A DNA stretch of 64,000 nucleotides from Amycolatopsis sp. 195334CR. Lineage in GTDB: Bacteria; Actinomycetota; Actinomycetes; Mycobacteriales; Pseudonocardiaceae. The stretch lies in the NCBI RefSeq assembly GCF_017309385.1, contig NZ_JAFJMJ010000001.1, forward strand, positions 248,001 through 312,000, written 5' to 3'. The notes beneath the pieces are model-generated. The model was not told where the DNA came from and did not search any database. It saw only the letters and a list, made by a program, of their open reading frames with translations. Both the position numbers and the translations under genes were made by a program. Below are positions 45,618 to 55,529 of this stretch, in pieces. Each line of letters begins with the position of its first letter. Position 1 is the stretch's first letter.

Positions 45618-48094
45618 TGGGCACCTCCTCGGTAGTTCGGGGGTCCGGGGGTCGTCCCCCGAGCAGACGGCGCAGCGTCGATCGAGCCGAGTCCGCCACC
45701 GGACTCCGCGCCGACACCACCGGCGTCGGTCTGCCCCGTGCGGATCGCCTGCCAGACCCGCATCGGGGTCATCGGCATCTCCACGTCGCGCACGCCGTAC
45801 TGCCGCAGCGCGTCGACCACCGCGTTGACCACCGCCGGGGTGGAGGCGATCGTGCCCGCCTCCCCGACGCCCTTGACCCCCAGCGGGTTGGAGGTCGACG
45901 GCGTTTCGGTGCGGTCGGTGGTGAACGAGGGCAGGTCCGCCGCCGAGGGCAGCAGGTAGTCGGCGAAGGTGCCGGTGGTCAGCGTGCCACCTTCGTCGTG
46001 CACCGCCTCCTCGAACAACGCCTGCGCGATGCCCTGCGCGAGCCCGCCGTGCACCTGGCCCTCGACGATCATCGGGTTGATCACCTTGCCGATGTCGTCC
46101 ACGCAGACGTAGGACCGCAGCGTGACGCGCCCGGTCTCGGTGTCCACTTCGGTCGCGCACAGGTGCGTGCCGTGCGGGAAGGAGAAGTTCTCCGGATCGA
46201 AGGTGGCCTCCGAGTCCAGCGACGGCTCCACCCCGTCGGGCAGGTCGTGCGCGGCGAACACGGCCAGCGCCACGTCCTGGATGGTGGTCGAGGACTCGGT
46301 CCCGCGCACGGTGAACTTGCCCTGCGCGAACTCCAGGTCGTCCTCCGCGCATTCGAGCATGTGCGCGGCGATCGGCCGGGCCTTGGCCACCACCTTCTCC
46401 GCCGCCTTCACCGCGGCGATCGCGCCGACGGTCAGCGAGCGCGAGCCGTAGGTGTCCATGCCCTTGTGCGAGGACTGCGTGTCGCCGTGCAGCACTTCGA
46501 TGTCCTCGAACGGCACGCCGAGCTGGTCGGCGATGATCTGGCTCCACGCCGTCTCGTGGCCCTGCCCGTGCGGTGAGGACCCGGTGACCACCTCGACCTT
46601 GCCGGTCGGCAGCATGCGCACCGCGGCGTGCTCCCAGCCACCCGCGCCGTAGGACAGCGAGCCGAGCACACGCGACGGCGCCAGCCCGCACATCTCGGTG
46701 AAGGTCGAGATGCCGATGCCCAGTTGCACCGGGTCCTGGCGTTCCCGGCGTTCGGCCTGTTCGCGGCGGAGGCCGTCGTAGTCGAAGAGCTCCTTCGCCT
46801 TCGCCGTCGCGGCCTCGTAGTCACCGGAGTCGTAAGTGAGCCCGGCGACCGTGGTGTACGGGAACTCCTCGTGCTTGATCCAGTTCTTCTCCCGCAGTTC
46901 CAACGGGTCCACGCCCAGCTCGGCGGCGAGTTCGTCCATCATCCGCTCGATCGCGAAGGTCGCCTCGGGACGGCCGGCACCGCGGTAGGCGTCGGTCGGC
47001 ACCTTGTTGGTGAACACGTTCGTGCAGACGAACCGGTAGGCCGGGATCTTGTAGATGGAGTTGAACATGAACGCGCCGAGGATCGGCACGCCCGGGCTGA
47101 CCAGCCGCAGGTAGGCGCCCATGTCGGCGAGCAACTCCACCTTGAGCCCGGTGATCGTGCCGTCGCGCTTGGCCGACAGCGTCAGGTGCTGGATCTGGTC
47201 GCGCCCGTGGTGCGCGCTGAGCAGCGACTCCGACCGCGACTCGGTGAACTTCACCGGCCGCCCGAGCCGCCGCGCGGCCAGGAAGGTGATCACCTCTTCC
47301 GGGGTGACCTGCAGCTTCCCGCCGAACCCACCGCCGACGTCCGGCGCGATCACCCGCACCTTGTGCTCCGGCACGCCGAGCGTCATGGCCAGCATCAACC
47401 GGAGGATGTGCGGGATCTGGGTGGCCGACCACATGGTGAACTGCCCGGAGGTCGGGTCCACCACCACCGACCGCGGTTCCATGAACGCCGGGATCAGCCG
47501 CTGCTGGCGGAACTTGCGGGTGATCACCACCTCGCTGCCGGAGATGGCCTGCTCGACCTCCCCGCCGGTGCCCGCCTCGGCGGAGTCGAAGATCCAGGTG
47601 GCACTGGTGTTCGTGGACAGTGCGGAGTGGACGAGGTCGGCGCCGTCGCGGACGGCCTCCTCCATGTCCAGCACCACCGGCAGGTCCTCGTAGTCGACCT
47701 CGATGGCCTCCAGCGCGTCGTGCGCCTCGTAGTCGCTGCGGGCGATCACCACCGCGACCGCCTCACCGGCGAAGTTGACCGTGTCCACGGCCAGCGCGGG
47801 GGCGTCGGGGGCCTTCTGGTCCTCGGTGACCGGCCAGGCGCACGGCAGGCTGCCCTGCTCCTCGGCGAAGTCGGCGCCGGTGAACACGTCGACCACGCCT
47901 GGTTTGCCCTTGGCCTCGGTGACGTCGATCGAGGTGATCCTGGCGTGCGCGAACGGGCTGCGCAGCACGGCGGCGTGCAGCATGCCGGGCAGGGTCAGGT
48001 TGTCCGTCCAGCGGGTGCGCCCGGTGATCAGGCGCTCGTCCTCCTTGCGGAGCCTGGACTTCCCCACCTCCGGTTCCAGGGTGGAGGTCATCAC
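45614..48094 (-). CDS. Molybdopterin-binding large subunit, form II (CO dehydrogenase-like)
   Basis: 826 aa xanthine-oxidase-family large subunit. N-terminal [16 protein letters not shown] and the GGGFGGKLQ Mo-cofactor loop are present, and the C-terminal base is the Glu in [11 protein letters not shown]. The active-site loop at residues 369-375 reads AYRGAGR. True form I CO dehydrogenases carry AYXCSFR with a Cys that binds copper; this protein lacks it and is therefore a form II enzyme. Such enzymes have not generally been shown to oxidise CO and may hydroxylate another small carbon compound, aldehyde or N-heterocycle. It overlaps the small-subunit gene and the medium-subunit gene by 4 nt each. 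Confidence 0.92.
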   Translation of the reverse strand: MMTSTLEPEVGKSRLRKEDERLITGRTRWTDNLTLPGMLHAAVLRSPFAHARITSIDVTEAKGKPGVVDVFTGADFAEEQGSLPCAWPVTEDQKAPDAPALAVDTVNFAGEAVAVVIARSDYEAHDALEAIEVDYEDLPVVLDMEEAVRDGADLVHSALSTNTSATWIFDSAEAGTGGEVEQAISGSEVVITRKFRQQRLIPAFMEPRSVVVDPTSGQFTMWSATQIPHILRLMLAMTLGVPEHKVRVIAPDVGGGFGGKLQVTPEEVITFLAARRLGRPVKFTESRSESLLSAHHGRDQIQHLTLSAKRDGTITGLKVELLADMGAYLRLVSPGVPILGAFMFNSIYKIPAYRFVCTNVFTNKVPTDAYRGAGRPEATFAIERMMDELAAELGVDPLELREKNWIKHEEFPYTTVAGLTYDSGDYEAATAKAKELFDYDGLRREQAERRERQDPVQLGIGISTFTEMCGLAPSRVLGSLSYGAGGWEHAAVRMLPTGKVEVVTGSSPHGQGHETAWSQIIADQLGVPFEDIEVLHGDTQSSHKGMDTYGSRSLTVGAIAAVKAAEKVVAKARPIAAHMLECAEDDLEFAQGKFTVRGTESSTTIQDVALAVFAAHDLPDGVEPSLDSEATFDPENFSFPHGTHLCATEVDTETGRVTLRSYVCVDDIGKVINPMIVEGQVHGGLAQGIAQALFEEAVHDEGGTLTTGTFADYLLPSAADLPSFTTDRTETPSTSNPLGVKGVGEAGTIASTPAVVNAVVDALRQYGVRDVEMPMTPMRVWQAIRTGQTDAGGVGAESGGGLGSIDAAPSARGTTPGPPNYRGGAQ

Positions 48095-48630
48095 TCACCC
48101 CCGCCGATGCTGCTCGGCGCCCGGAGCTGGCTGCCGTCCTCGACGCGTTCGGCGTCCGGCCCGGCACCCGGTCGCATGTGGTGGGCCGCGTCGCGCACGG
48201 CCCGCACGATGTTCTGGTAACCCGTGCAGCGGCACAGGTTTCCCTCGATGCCCTCGCGCACGGCCTGCTCGTCGGGGTCGGGGTTGTCGGCCAGCAGGTC
48301 GATCGACTGCATGATCATGCCCGGGGTGCAGAAGCCGCACTGGAGCGCGTGGTTGTCGTGGAAGGCCTGCTGCACCGGGTGCAGCTTGCCGTCGCGGGCG
48401 ATGCCCTCGATCGTGGTGACCTCGCAGCCGTCCGCCTGCACGGCCAGCACGGAGCAGGACTTGACGCTGTGGCCGTCGAGGTGGACGGTGCACGCCCCGC
48501 AGTTGCTGGTGTCGCAACCGACGACGGTGCCGACCTTGCCCAGCCGTTCCCGGAGGTAGTGGACGAGCAACTGCCGCGGCTCGACCTCGTCGGTGTAGCT
48601 GGTTCCGTCGACGTTGACGGTGATTCGCAT
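48091..48630 (-). CDS. [2Fe-2S] small subunit of the molybdenum hydroxylase
   Basis: 179 aa from the ATG at 48630 (GGAGG upstream); the frame extends further but without a start signal. The plant-type ferredoxin cluster is in [16 protein letters not shown] with a fourth Cys in VKSC, and the helical-domain cluster in [11 protein letters not shown] and [12 protein letters not shown]. It is a little longer than typical CoxS (about 160 aa) due to a C-terminal tail. First structural gene of the L-M-S set. The 236-nt gap upstream shows no clear feature beyond a possible promoter. Confidence 0.93.
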   Translation of the reverse strand: MRITVNVDGTSYTDEVEPRQLLVHYLRERLGKVGTVVGCDTSNCGACTVHLDGHSVKSCSVLAVQADGCEVTTIEGIARDGKLHPVQQAFHDNHALQCGFCTPGMIMQSIDLLADNPDPDEQAVREGIEGNLCRCTGYQNIVRAVRDAAHHMRPGAGPDAERVEDGSQLRAPSSIGGGE

Positions 48631-48866
48631 CGGGCCTCCAGTGGTGGGTCTGGAAGTGATCGGGCTCACTCGCGAGCGTGCTACTCCGATCTCGATCGGA
48701 CAACCCCAGGCCGGGTGACCTTGAAAGTCCGATCCGCAGATGCGTGCTCTAGCATTGCCTGAAGCCGAAAACGCGGGGTTCGACGAGGATTTTCCACCTA
48801 GCGGCGAAGATCGCGGCGGCACACCGGCGGCACGCCGCCGCGGTTCGCCGCCGCGGTCCGCGCGGG

Positions 48867-49979
48867 TCAGCCGTGGATGCGGCCGTCCAGGTCGGCCAGG
48901 CGCTGCCCCTTGCCGCCCCACCGGAGCGCGATGATCTCGGCGGCGATCGACACCGAGGTCTCCTCCGGCGTCCGGGCACCCAGGTCGAGGCCGATCGGCG
49001 AGGACAGCCGCGCGATCTCCTCATCGGTGATCCCCGCTTCCTTCAGCCGCGCGATCCGGTCGTCGTGCGTGCGCCGCGAGCCCATCGCGCCGACGTACCC
49101 GACGTCCAGCCGCAGCGCGACCTCCAGCAACGGCACATCGAACTTCGGGTCGTGCGTCAGCACGGTGACCACGGTGCGCCGGTCGACCCGGCCCGCGTCG
49201 GCCTCAGCCCGCAGGTAGCGGTGCGGCCAGTCGACCACCACCTCGTGCGCGTCCGGGAAGCGGCTGGCGGTGGCGAACACCGGCCGCGCGTCGCACACCG
49301 TGACCTGGTAACCCAGGTAGGCGCCGAGGCGCGCCATCGCGGCGGCGAAGTCGATCGCGCCGAACACCAGCAGTCGCGGCGGCGGCTCGAAGGAGTTCAC
49401 GAACACCGAGGCGCCCTCACCGCGCCGCTGCCCGTCCGGCCCGTAGTGCAGCATCCCGGTGCGGCCGGTGGCCAGCATGCCGCGCGCGTCGTCGGCCACC
49501 GCGTCGTCCATCCTGGACGAACCGAGCGTGCCCGCGCTGCGGTGCGGCCACACCACCACGCGCTTGCCGAGCCGCTCCGGATCCGGGTGCTCGACGATCG
49601 TGGCCACCGCCACCGGCTGTCCCTTGTGGACGGACTCGGCCAGCTCGGCCAGCTCCGGCATGGCCTCGCGGTCCACCGGCTCGACGTAGATGTCGATGAT
49701 GCCGCCGCAGGTCAGGCCGACGGAGAAGGCGTCGTCGTCGCTGACGCCGTACCGCTGCAGCACCGGCGTGCGCTCCGCGACCACCTGCTGCGCCAGGTCG
49801 TAGACCGCGCCCTCGACGCAGCCACCGGACACGCTGCCGGTCACCGTGCCGTCCTCGGCCACCAGCATCGCCGCGCCCGGCGCCCTCGGCGCCGAGGAGA
49901 AGGTGGCCACCACGGTGCCCAGTCCCACCGTCTCCCCCGCCGACCAGCGTCGGTGGAGTTCCTCCAGCACATCACGCAT
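48867..49979 (-). CDS. XdhC/CoxI-family cofactor maturation protein
   Basis: 370 aa. The N-terminal XdhC_CoxI domain shows [36 protein letters not shown] and [16 protein letters not shown]; the C-terminal Rossmann-like domain shows [34 protein letters not shown] and [15 protein letters not shown]. These proteins bind and sulfurate the molybdenum cofactor before insertion into xanthine-oxidase-type enzymes. It overlaps coxE by 8 nt and lies upstream of the small subunit, consistent with maturation of the adjacent enzyme. Confidence 0.9.
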   Translation of the reverse strand: MRDVLEELHRRWSAGETVGLGTVVATFSSAPRAPGAAMLVAEDGTVTGSVSGGCVEGAVYDLAQQVVAERTPVLQRYGVSDDDAFSVGLTCGGIIDIYVEPVDREAMPELAELAESVHKGQPVAVATIVEHPDPERLGKRVVVWPHRSAGTLGSSRMDDAVADDARGMLATGRTGMLHYGPDGQRRGEGASVFVNSFEPPPRLLVFGAIDFAAAMARLGAYLGYQVTVCDARPVFATASRFPDAHEVVVDWPHRYLRAEADAGRVDRRTVVTVLTHDPKFDVPLLEVALRLDVGYVGAMGSRRTHDDRIARLKEAGITDEEIARLSSPIGLDLGARTPEETSVSIAAEIIALRWGGKGQRLADLDGRIHG

Positions 49980-51123
49980 AGCGTTCTTCTCGCATTTCCC
50001 TGAGGAGTCGGTCCAAGGTGTCCAGGCTGTGCCCGGCGAGCAGTCCGTCGAGGTGCGGCAGCGCGGCGACGATCCCGGCCTGCACCGGAGCGTAACCCGC
50101 GCGACCGGCGTGGGGATTCGTCCAAAGCACCAAATGCGCGAGCCTGCGCAGGGCAGCCAGTTGTGCGCTCAGCAAGGTGGTGTCGCCGCGTTCCCAGCCG
50201 TCGGAGAAGACGACAACCACCGCGCGGCGAGCCATGCCGCGGCGGCCCCACCTGGTCAGGAACACGCGCAGCGCCTCACCGAGCCGGGTGCCGCCGGCGA
50301 AGTCCGGCACCGCGTGCCCGGCGGCGAGCATCGCGCGCTCGGGGTCGCGCTGGCGCAGCTGCCGGGACACCCTGGTCAGCCGGGTACCCATGGTGAACAC
50401 CTCGACCGAGCGCGGCGCGCGGCGGACGAGCACGTGGGCGAACCGCAGCAGCGCGTCCGCGTACGGGCTCATCGAGCCGGACACGTCGATCAGCAGCACC
50501 ACCCGGCGCGGCTGCTCGGCGCGGCGGCGACGGGCGAGGTGGATGGGCTCGCCGCCGGCCATCATCGCGCGCAGGGTCCGGCCCGGGTCCAGCTCACCGC
50601 GCCTCGCCGGGCGCCGCCGGGCCGAGGTGCGCGTCGGGAACACCGGGCTCAGCGTCGCGAACAGCTCGCGCAGGTGCTCCCGCTCGGCGGCGCTCAGTTC
50701 ACTGAAGTCCCGATGGCGGAGCACTTCCTCGGCACTGGCCGACACGCGCAGCGGGTCGTTCTCGCTCTCGGAGTGGCCATCGGGCGGCGACTCGGCGACC
50801 AGCGCGAGCTTGCTCCGGCGCGGCACCGGCGTGCCCTTCCGCGGGCTCGGCGGCGGCTCCTCGCCGAACCACGACGCGAACGCGCGGTCGTAGCGCGGCA
50901 GGTCGTCGGGGTCGGCGCAGAGGGTCAGCCGACCCGCCCAGTACAGTTGCTCACGCTCGGCCAGGTCGACCTGCGCCACGGCGTCGAGGAAGGCACGCAG
51001 GCGCTGCGGGGCGGCGGGCAGGCCGGCCGCGCGCAACGCGGCGGCGAACCCGGCGAATCCGGGGAGCGGGGTGTCCATCAGAACGTCCAGGATACGCTCG
51101 CTCGAGCGGTTCGCGCCGTCCAC
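49972..51123 (-). CDS. CoxE-like VWA-domain protein
   Basis: 383 aa. The C-terminal von Willebrand A domain has the MIDAS motif in VVLLIDVSGSMSPYADALLR, with the later metal ligands in GGTRLGEALR and VVVVFSDGWERGDTT. The N-terminal part is helical with a basic, Arg-rich stretch. CoxE works with the CoxD/MoxR AAA+ ATPase to mature the metal centre of CO dehydrogenase-type enzymes. Here its usual partner gene is not adjacent but 1.7 kb away, beyond zwf. Confidence 0.9.
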   Translation of the reverse strand: MDGANRSSERILDVLMDTPLPGFAGFAAALRAAGLPAAPQRLRAFLDAVAQVDLAEREQLYWAGRLTLCADPDDLPRYDRAFASWFGEEPPPSPRKGTPVPRRSKLALVAESPPDGHSESENDPLRVSASAEEVLRHRDFSELSAAEREHLRELFATLSPVFPTRTSARRRPARRGELDPGRTLRAMMAGGEPIHLARRRRAEQPRRVVLLIDVSGSMSPYADALLRFAHVLVRRAPRSVEVFTMGTRLTRVSRQLRQRDPERAMLAAGHAVPDFAGGTRLGEALRVFLTRWGRRGMARRAVVVVFSDGWERGDTTLLSAQLAALRRLAHLVLWTNPHAGRAGYAPVQAGIVAALPHLDGLLAGHSLDTLDRLLREMREERYA

Positions 51124-51290
51124 TGAATGACGCGGAATGACGCTACTTGCCGGTAGTATGACCGCTGGTTACCTCGTGTTCGGGAAATATCCCGGTTCGC
51201 TGGTGCGTTCACCAATCGCGTGACGTGCACTTGCCACATTTTCGCGCAAAGACTGGGCGAAACCGCTCCCGCCGGTGAAGATGGACAGCG

Positions 51291-52751
51291 ATGACTGAGT
51301 CAGCCGAGCCCCAGGCACTGTTCGCCCCGAGCGAAAAGACGGTGCCCCATGTCTTCGTGATCTTCGGCGCCACCGGGGATCTCGCCCGCCGGAAACTCTT
51401 CCCCGGCCTGTTCCGGTTGATGCGTTCCGGGCTGCTGCCCGAGCAGTTCCGCATCATCGGCTCCGGGCGCAACTCGCCCGGCACCGACGAGGAGTTCCGC
51501 TACAAACTCGCCAAGGCCGTCTTCAAATTCTCCGGTTCCGCCCGCTTCGACGACAGCGTGTGGGAGGAGTTCGCCCAGCGGATCACCTTCCAGACCTCGT
51601 CCAAGGACGACGGCGAGGAGCTGGCCGCCGCGGTCGACGCGGCGATGGCCGAACTCGGCCCGGACACCCGCAAGCTGCTCTACCTGTCGGTGCCACCGGA
51701 CTCGATGGAGCCGATGGTCAAGATGCTCGGCGCCACCGGTCTCGCCGAGGACGCGCGCGTGGTGCTGGAGAAGCCGTTCGGCCGTGACCTGGAGTCCTCG
51801 CGCAGCCTGAACACCGCGCTGCACCAGGTCTTCGCCGAGGACCAGCTCTTCCGGATCGACCACTTCCTCGGCAAGGAGGCGGTGCAGAACATCCTGGCGC
51901 TGCGGTTCGCGAACGGCTTCTTCGAGCCCGTGTGGAACCGGCACCACATCAGCTACGTGCAGATCGACGTACCCGAGTCGATCGGCATCGAGGGCCGCGC
52001 CGGCTTCATGGAGTCGACCGGCACCTTCCGCGACATGATCTCCACGCACCTGTTCCAGCTGCTCGGCTTCCTGGCGCTGGAGCCGCCGGTGCACGTGGAC
52101 GCCGAGTCGCTGCGCGTGGAGAAGCGCAAGCTGTTCCAGGCGGTCCGCGCGCTCGACCCCGATCGGGTGGTCTTCGGGCAGTACGAGGGCTACCGCGACG
52201 AGCCGGGGGTCGCCGACGAGTCCGAAGTGGAGACCTTCGTCGCGGCCGAGGTGTGGGTGGACAACTGGCGCTGGAAGGGCGTGCCGTTCCTGCTGCGCAC
52301 CGGCAAGGCGATGGAGCAGAGCAGGCGCACCATCACGCTCGGCTTCGTCGAGCCGCCGCTGAAGATGTTCGACTCGGCCAACGGGTTCGACAGCCAGCCC
52401 AACGAGCTGGTCTTCGAGCTGACCGAGGATTCGACGGTGACGCTGGAGCTGCGCGCGAAGCGGCCGGGTCCGGCGTTGAAGCTGGACCACGCGAAGCTGC
52501 ACATGCGCTTCTCCGAGGCCTTCGCCGACGCCGAGCCGCTGGAGGCGTACGAGCGCCTGCTGCTCGACGTGCTGCGTGACGACCAAACGCTGTTCACCAG
52601 TGCCGAAGAGGTGGAGCGGCTCTGGGAGCTGTGCGACCCGGTGCTGAAGCAGCCGCCGAAGGTGCACTCGTACGAACAGGGTTCGTGGGGCCCGGCGCAG
52701 GCGACCGAACTGGCCGGCGAGCGCGGCTGGCGGGTGCCGGAGCAGTCGTAG
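51291..52751 (+). CDS. zwf: Glucose-6-phosphate 1-dehydrogenase
   Basis: 486 aa, the expected length. The NADP motif is FVIFGATGDLARRKLFPGLF, the active-site histidine and lysine are in FRIDHFLGKEAVQN, and EKPFGRDLESS is present. It makes 6-phosphogluconolactone and NADPH for the oxidative pentose phosphate pathway. It is not next to tal, tkt, gnd or opcA as in the common actinobacterial zwf operon, and it sits between coxE and coxD on the opposite strand, so it may be an additional paralogue. The 160 nt upstream carry the promoter region shared with coxE. A 53-bp palindrome follows its stop by one base. Confidence 0.95.
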   Translation: MTESAEPQALFAPSEKTVPHVFVIFGATGDLARRKLFPGLFRLMRSGLLPEQFRIIGSGRNSPGTDEEFRYKLAKAVFKFSGSARFDDSVWEEFAQRITFQTSSKDDGEELAAAVDAAMAELGPDTRKLLYLSVPPDSMEPMVKMLGATGLAEDARVVLEKPFGRDLESSRSLNTALHQVFAEDQLFRIDHFLGKEAVQNILALRFANGFFEPVWNRHHISYVQIDVPESIGIEGRAGFMESTGTFRDMISTHLFQLLGFLALEPPVHVDAESLRVEKRKLFQAVRALDPDRVVFGQYEGYRDEPGVADESEVETFVAAEVWVDNWRWKGVPFLLRTGKAMEQSRRTITLGFVEPPLKMFDSANGFDSQPNELVFELTEDSTVTLELRAKRPGPALKLDHAKLHMRFSEAFADAEPLEAYERLLLDVLRDDQTLFTSAEEVERLWELCDPVLKQPPKVHSYEQGSWGPAQATELAGERGWRVPEQS

Positions 52752-52752
52752 T

Positions 52753-52805
52753 GTCACGAATGTGGCTTTCGAGAAGGTGGGTGTCTCGAAAGCCACATTC
52801 GTGAC
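52753..52805. repeat. 53-bp palindromic repeat, variant A, between convergent genes
   Basis: Arms GTCACGAATGTGGCTTTCGA and TCGAAAGCCACATTCGTGAC are perfect complements, with a centre GAAGGTGGGTGTC. It begins one base after the zwf stop and ends 11 bases before the coxD stop, so it is placed where a bidirectional terminator would be. Confidence 0.9.
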
Positions 52806-52816
52806 GTTCGGCGTGG

Positions 52817-53677
52817 CTAGGAGAGCAAAGAGTCCAGTTTGGCGCGGACGCGGTCGATGTCCTCGCTGTACTTGAGCACGGCGCCGAGGGTGAGTGCGGC
52901 GGCTTCGGCGTCGAGCACGTCACGGTCGAGGGCGGTCAGGGCGCGCGCCCAGTCCAGCGCCTCCGCGACGCCCGGCGGCTTGAGCAGCTCCAGCTGCCGG
53001 ATGCGGTGCACGGCGCTCGCGACCTGGGTGGCCAGCCGCTCGTCGAGGCCGGGCAGGCGGTGCCGGAGGATGTCGATCTCCCTGGCCAGGCCGGGGTGTT
53101 CGAGCCAGTGGTAGAGGCACCGGCGCTTGAGCGCGTCGTGCACCTCGCGGGTGCGGTTCGAGGTGAGCACCACCAGCGGCGGTTTCTCGGCGCGGACCTC
53201 GCCGAACTCGGGGATGCTGACCGCGTTGTCGTCGAGGAGTTCGAGCAGGAAGGCCTCGAACTCGTCGTCGGCGCGGTCGATCTCGTCGACGAGCAGCACG
53301 CAGGGTGCTTCCTGGAGGGCCTGGAGCAGGGGCCGGGCGAGCAGGAAGCGCTCGGTGTAGAGCGAGGCCTCGTCCACGGTCCGGTGCGCGGCTTCGAGCG
53401 CGCGCAGGTGCAGGAGCTGGCGCGGGAAGTCCCATTCGTACAGCGCCTGGGCGGCGTCGATGCCCTCGTGGCACTGCAGGCGGATGAGCTTGAGGTCCAA
53501 CGCCCTGCTCAACGCGACGGCGAGGGAGGTCTTGCCGGTGCCGGGTTCGCCCTCGCAGAAGAGCGGGCGGCCCATGCGGAGGGCGAGGAAGGCAGCGGTC
53601 GCGATGCCGGTGTCGGCGAGGTAGCCGGTCCGCTGCAGCGCGGTGGCCAGGTCGCCGGGGTCGGTCGGTACCGTCAC
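52817..53677 (-). CDS. CoxD/MoxR-type AAA+ ATPase
   Basis: 286 aa with Walker A FCEGEPGTGKTSLA, Walker B CVLLVDEIDRADDEFEAFLL, sensor 1 LVVLTSNRTREVHDALKRRC and the family-specific HWLEHPGLAREIDI. It matches the MoxR AAA+ ATPases of cox clusters, which work with CoxE to complete the metal centre of molybdenum hydroxylases. It is separated from coxE by zwf. The upstream 186-bp gap holds a 53-bp palindrome. Confidence 0.92.
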   Translation of the reverse strand: MTVPTDPGDLATALQRTGYLADTGIATAAFLALRMGRPLFCEGEPGTGKTSLAVALSRALDLKLIRLQCHEGIDAAQALYEWDFPRQLLHLRALEAAHRTVDEASLYTERFLLARPLLQALQEAPCVLLVDEIDRADDEFEAFLLELLDDNAVSIPEFGEVRAEKPPLVVLTSNRTREVHDALKRRCLYHWLEHPGLAREIDILRHRLPGLDERLATQVASAVHRIRQLELLKPPGVAEALDWARALTALDRDVLDAEAAALTLGAVLKYSEDIDRVRAKLDSLLS

Positions 53678-53759
53678 CGGCCCAGGATACGTGGGGGCGG
53701 GTGGTTTTTCCGGGTGGCGGGTGGGACGGGTGGGTCCACGCCTCCGGTGGGTGGTGGGG

Positions 53760-53814
53760 TGCAGTGAATGTGGCTTTCACGGCGGTTTTGGCAGTGAAAG
53801 CCACATTCACTGCA
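53760..53814. repeat. 53-bp palindromic repeat, variant B
   Basis: TGCAGTGAATGTGGCTTTCA pairs with TGAAAGCCACATTCACTGCA; the centre is CGGCGGTTTTGGCAG. It lies between the coxD start and the ptsI stop (both minus), 50 bp downstream of ptsI. The remainder of the gap is GC-rich with no other structure. Confidence 0.9.
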
Positions 53815-53863
53815 TGGCTGGGCGGGGGCGGTCGGCTCGCGGGGGGTCGGCTCGCGGCGGGGG

Positions 53864-55507
53864 TCAGGTCACGGCGGAGCGGGCGGACGAGGCGTCCGGG
53901 GCCGCCAGGGCCGAGGCGGCTAGGGCGGCGCAGTCGTCGAAGGTGTGGCGTCGGAGGGAAGCGCGGACCGCCGGGACGCCGGGGGCCGACATCGAAAGGC
54001 TCGTCACGCCCAAGCCCGCGAAAACGGGGGCCAGCAAGGGATCCCCGGCCGCCTCGCCGCAGATTCCTACCGGTTTGGCGGTTTTCCGCCCGGCTTCGGC
54101 GACCATGGAGACCAGGTCCAGCAGGGCCGGCTGCCACGGGTCGAGCAGATCGTTCAGCTCGCCCAGCAACCGGTCCGCGGCGAACGTGTACTGCGCCAGG
54201 TCGTTCGTGCCGATGCTGACGAAGTCCACTTCGGCCAGCAGCGCCTCCGCGCGCAGCGCCGCCGCCGGGATTTCGATCATGACGCCGGCTTGTGCGATGC
54301 CGAAGTGCCGCACCCGCGCGGCAAACTCCCGTGCCTCGGCGGCGGTGGCGATCATCGGCGCCATCACGCGCACGTCCGTGTCGTGCTCCCGCGCGGCCTG
54401 GCTGATCGCCTCCAGCTGGAGGTCCAGCAGGCCCGCGTTCCGGCGGCCCACGCGATACCCGCGCACGCCCAGCGCCGGGTTCGGTTCCACGTCGTCGTTG
54501 GCGAACGGCACCGGCTTGTCCGCGCCCGCGTCCAGCGTCCGGATCACCACCGGCCGGCCGGAGAACGCCGCGAACACCTTGCCGTACGCCGCGCGCTGCT
54601 CGTCCAGTGAGGGCGCTTCGGCCCGGTCCAGGAACAGGAACTCCGTGCGGAACAGGCCGATCCCCTCGGCGTCCGCCGCGGCGGCCTCCTCCAGGCCACC
54701 CGCGCCGCCGATGTTCAGCAGCAGCTTGACCGGATGACCGTCCTTAGTGGACCCGGGACCGCGGTGCCGCGCGAGTTCCTGCCGCTGCGCCTCCGCCTCC
54801 CGCTCGATCGAGTCCAGCAGGCGCGTCTCCGGATCGACGACCACCTTGCCCGCACCACCGTCGACCACCACCAGCTGACCGTCCGAAAGCGACTCCGCCG
54901 CCGCGCAGCCGACCACCGCCGGGATGCCCAGCGACCGCGCCAGGATCGCCGTGTGGCTGGTGGCACCACCCTTCTCGGTGATGATGGCGAGCACATCGGA
55001 CGGATCGAGGGTGACCGTGTCTGCCGGGGCGAGGTCCACCGCGACCAGCACGAACGGCTGCTCCGAAGCCGGGATGCCCGGCGGTTGCTCACCGAGCGCG
55101 ACCGCGATCGCGCGGTCGCGGAGGTCGGCCAGGTCGGTGACCCGCTCGGCGAGGTACCCGCCGAGACCGCGCAGCACCTCGATGTGCGCGGCGAAGGCCT
55201 CCTGGATCGCCCACGCGGCGGGCGAACCCGCGTCGGTGGCCTTCGCGATCCCCTGCTCCAGGCTGGGATCGCGGACCATCATCACCTGGGTGTCCAGGAT
55301 TTCCGCGGCCTCACCGGACAGCGCCTTGCCGCGCCGCTCCAGTTCGTCCGCGACCCCGGCGAGCGCGGCCTTCGCCGCGGCGAACTCCTGTTCCGCACCC
55401 GCCGATTCCGGCTGCCGCGCCGGCAGTTCCGGCACCGGGCGCATGCGGGCGACCGTGCCGGAAGCGGTGCCCGGACTGGCCGGATTCCCGTGCAGTTCGG
55501 TGGTCAC
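53864..55507 (-). CDS. ptsI: Phosphoenolpyruvate-protein phosphotransferase (PTS enzyme I)
   Basis: 547 aa. The phosphorylated histidine is His185 in GGATSHTAILARSLGIPA, and the PEP-binding barrel shows GIGLFRTEFLFLDR, VVIRTLDAGADKP, NPALGVRGYRVG and the Cys in GICGEAAGDP. It transfers phosphate from PEP to HPr, starting the sugar phosphorelay. It is the last gene of the PTS operon, 22 nt after the Zn dehydrogenase. HPr (ptsH) is usually close to ptsI, but I find no HPr-like frame in this operon or window. Confidence 0.95.
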   Translation of the reverse strand: MTTELHGNPASPGTASGTVARMRPVPELPARQPESAGAEQEFAAAKAALAGVADELERRGKALSGEAAEILDTQVMMVRDPSLEQGIAKATDAGSPAAWAIQEAFAAHIEVLRGLGGYLAERVTDLADLRDRAIAVALGEQPPGIPASEQPFVLVAVDLAPADTVTLDPSDVLAIITEKGGATSHTAILARSLGIPAVVGCAAAESLSDGQLVVVDGGAGKVVVDPETRLLDSIEREAEAQRQELARHRGPGSTKDGHPVKLLLNIGGAGGLEEAAAADAEGIGLFRTEFLFLDRAEAPSLDEQRAAYGKVFAAFSGRPVVIRTLDAGADKPVPFANDDVEPNPALGVRGYRVGRRNAGLLDLQLEAISQAAREHDTDVRVMAPMIATAAEAREFAARVRHFGIAQAGVMIEIPAAALRAEALLAEVDFVSIGTNDLAQYTFAADRLLGELNDLLDPWQPALLDLVSMVAEAGRKTAKPVGICGEAAGDPLLAPVFAGLGVTSLSMSAPGVPAVRASLRRHTFDDCAALAASALAAPDASSARSAVT

Positions 55508-55529
55508 CCGTGCACACCCTCTCTCTCGA

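Noticed and set aside
45614..48094. Calling the large subunit a true aerobic CO dehydrogenase (CoxL form I)
   Set aside because: The active-site loop is AYRGAGR and lacks the Cys of AYXCSFR, so form II is the supported call.
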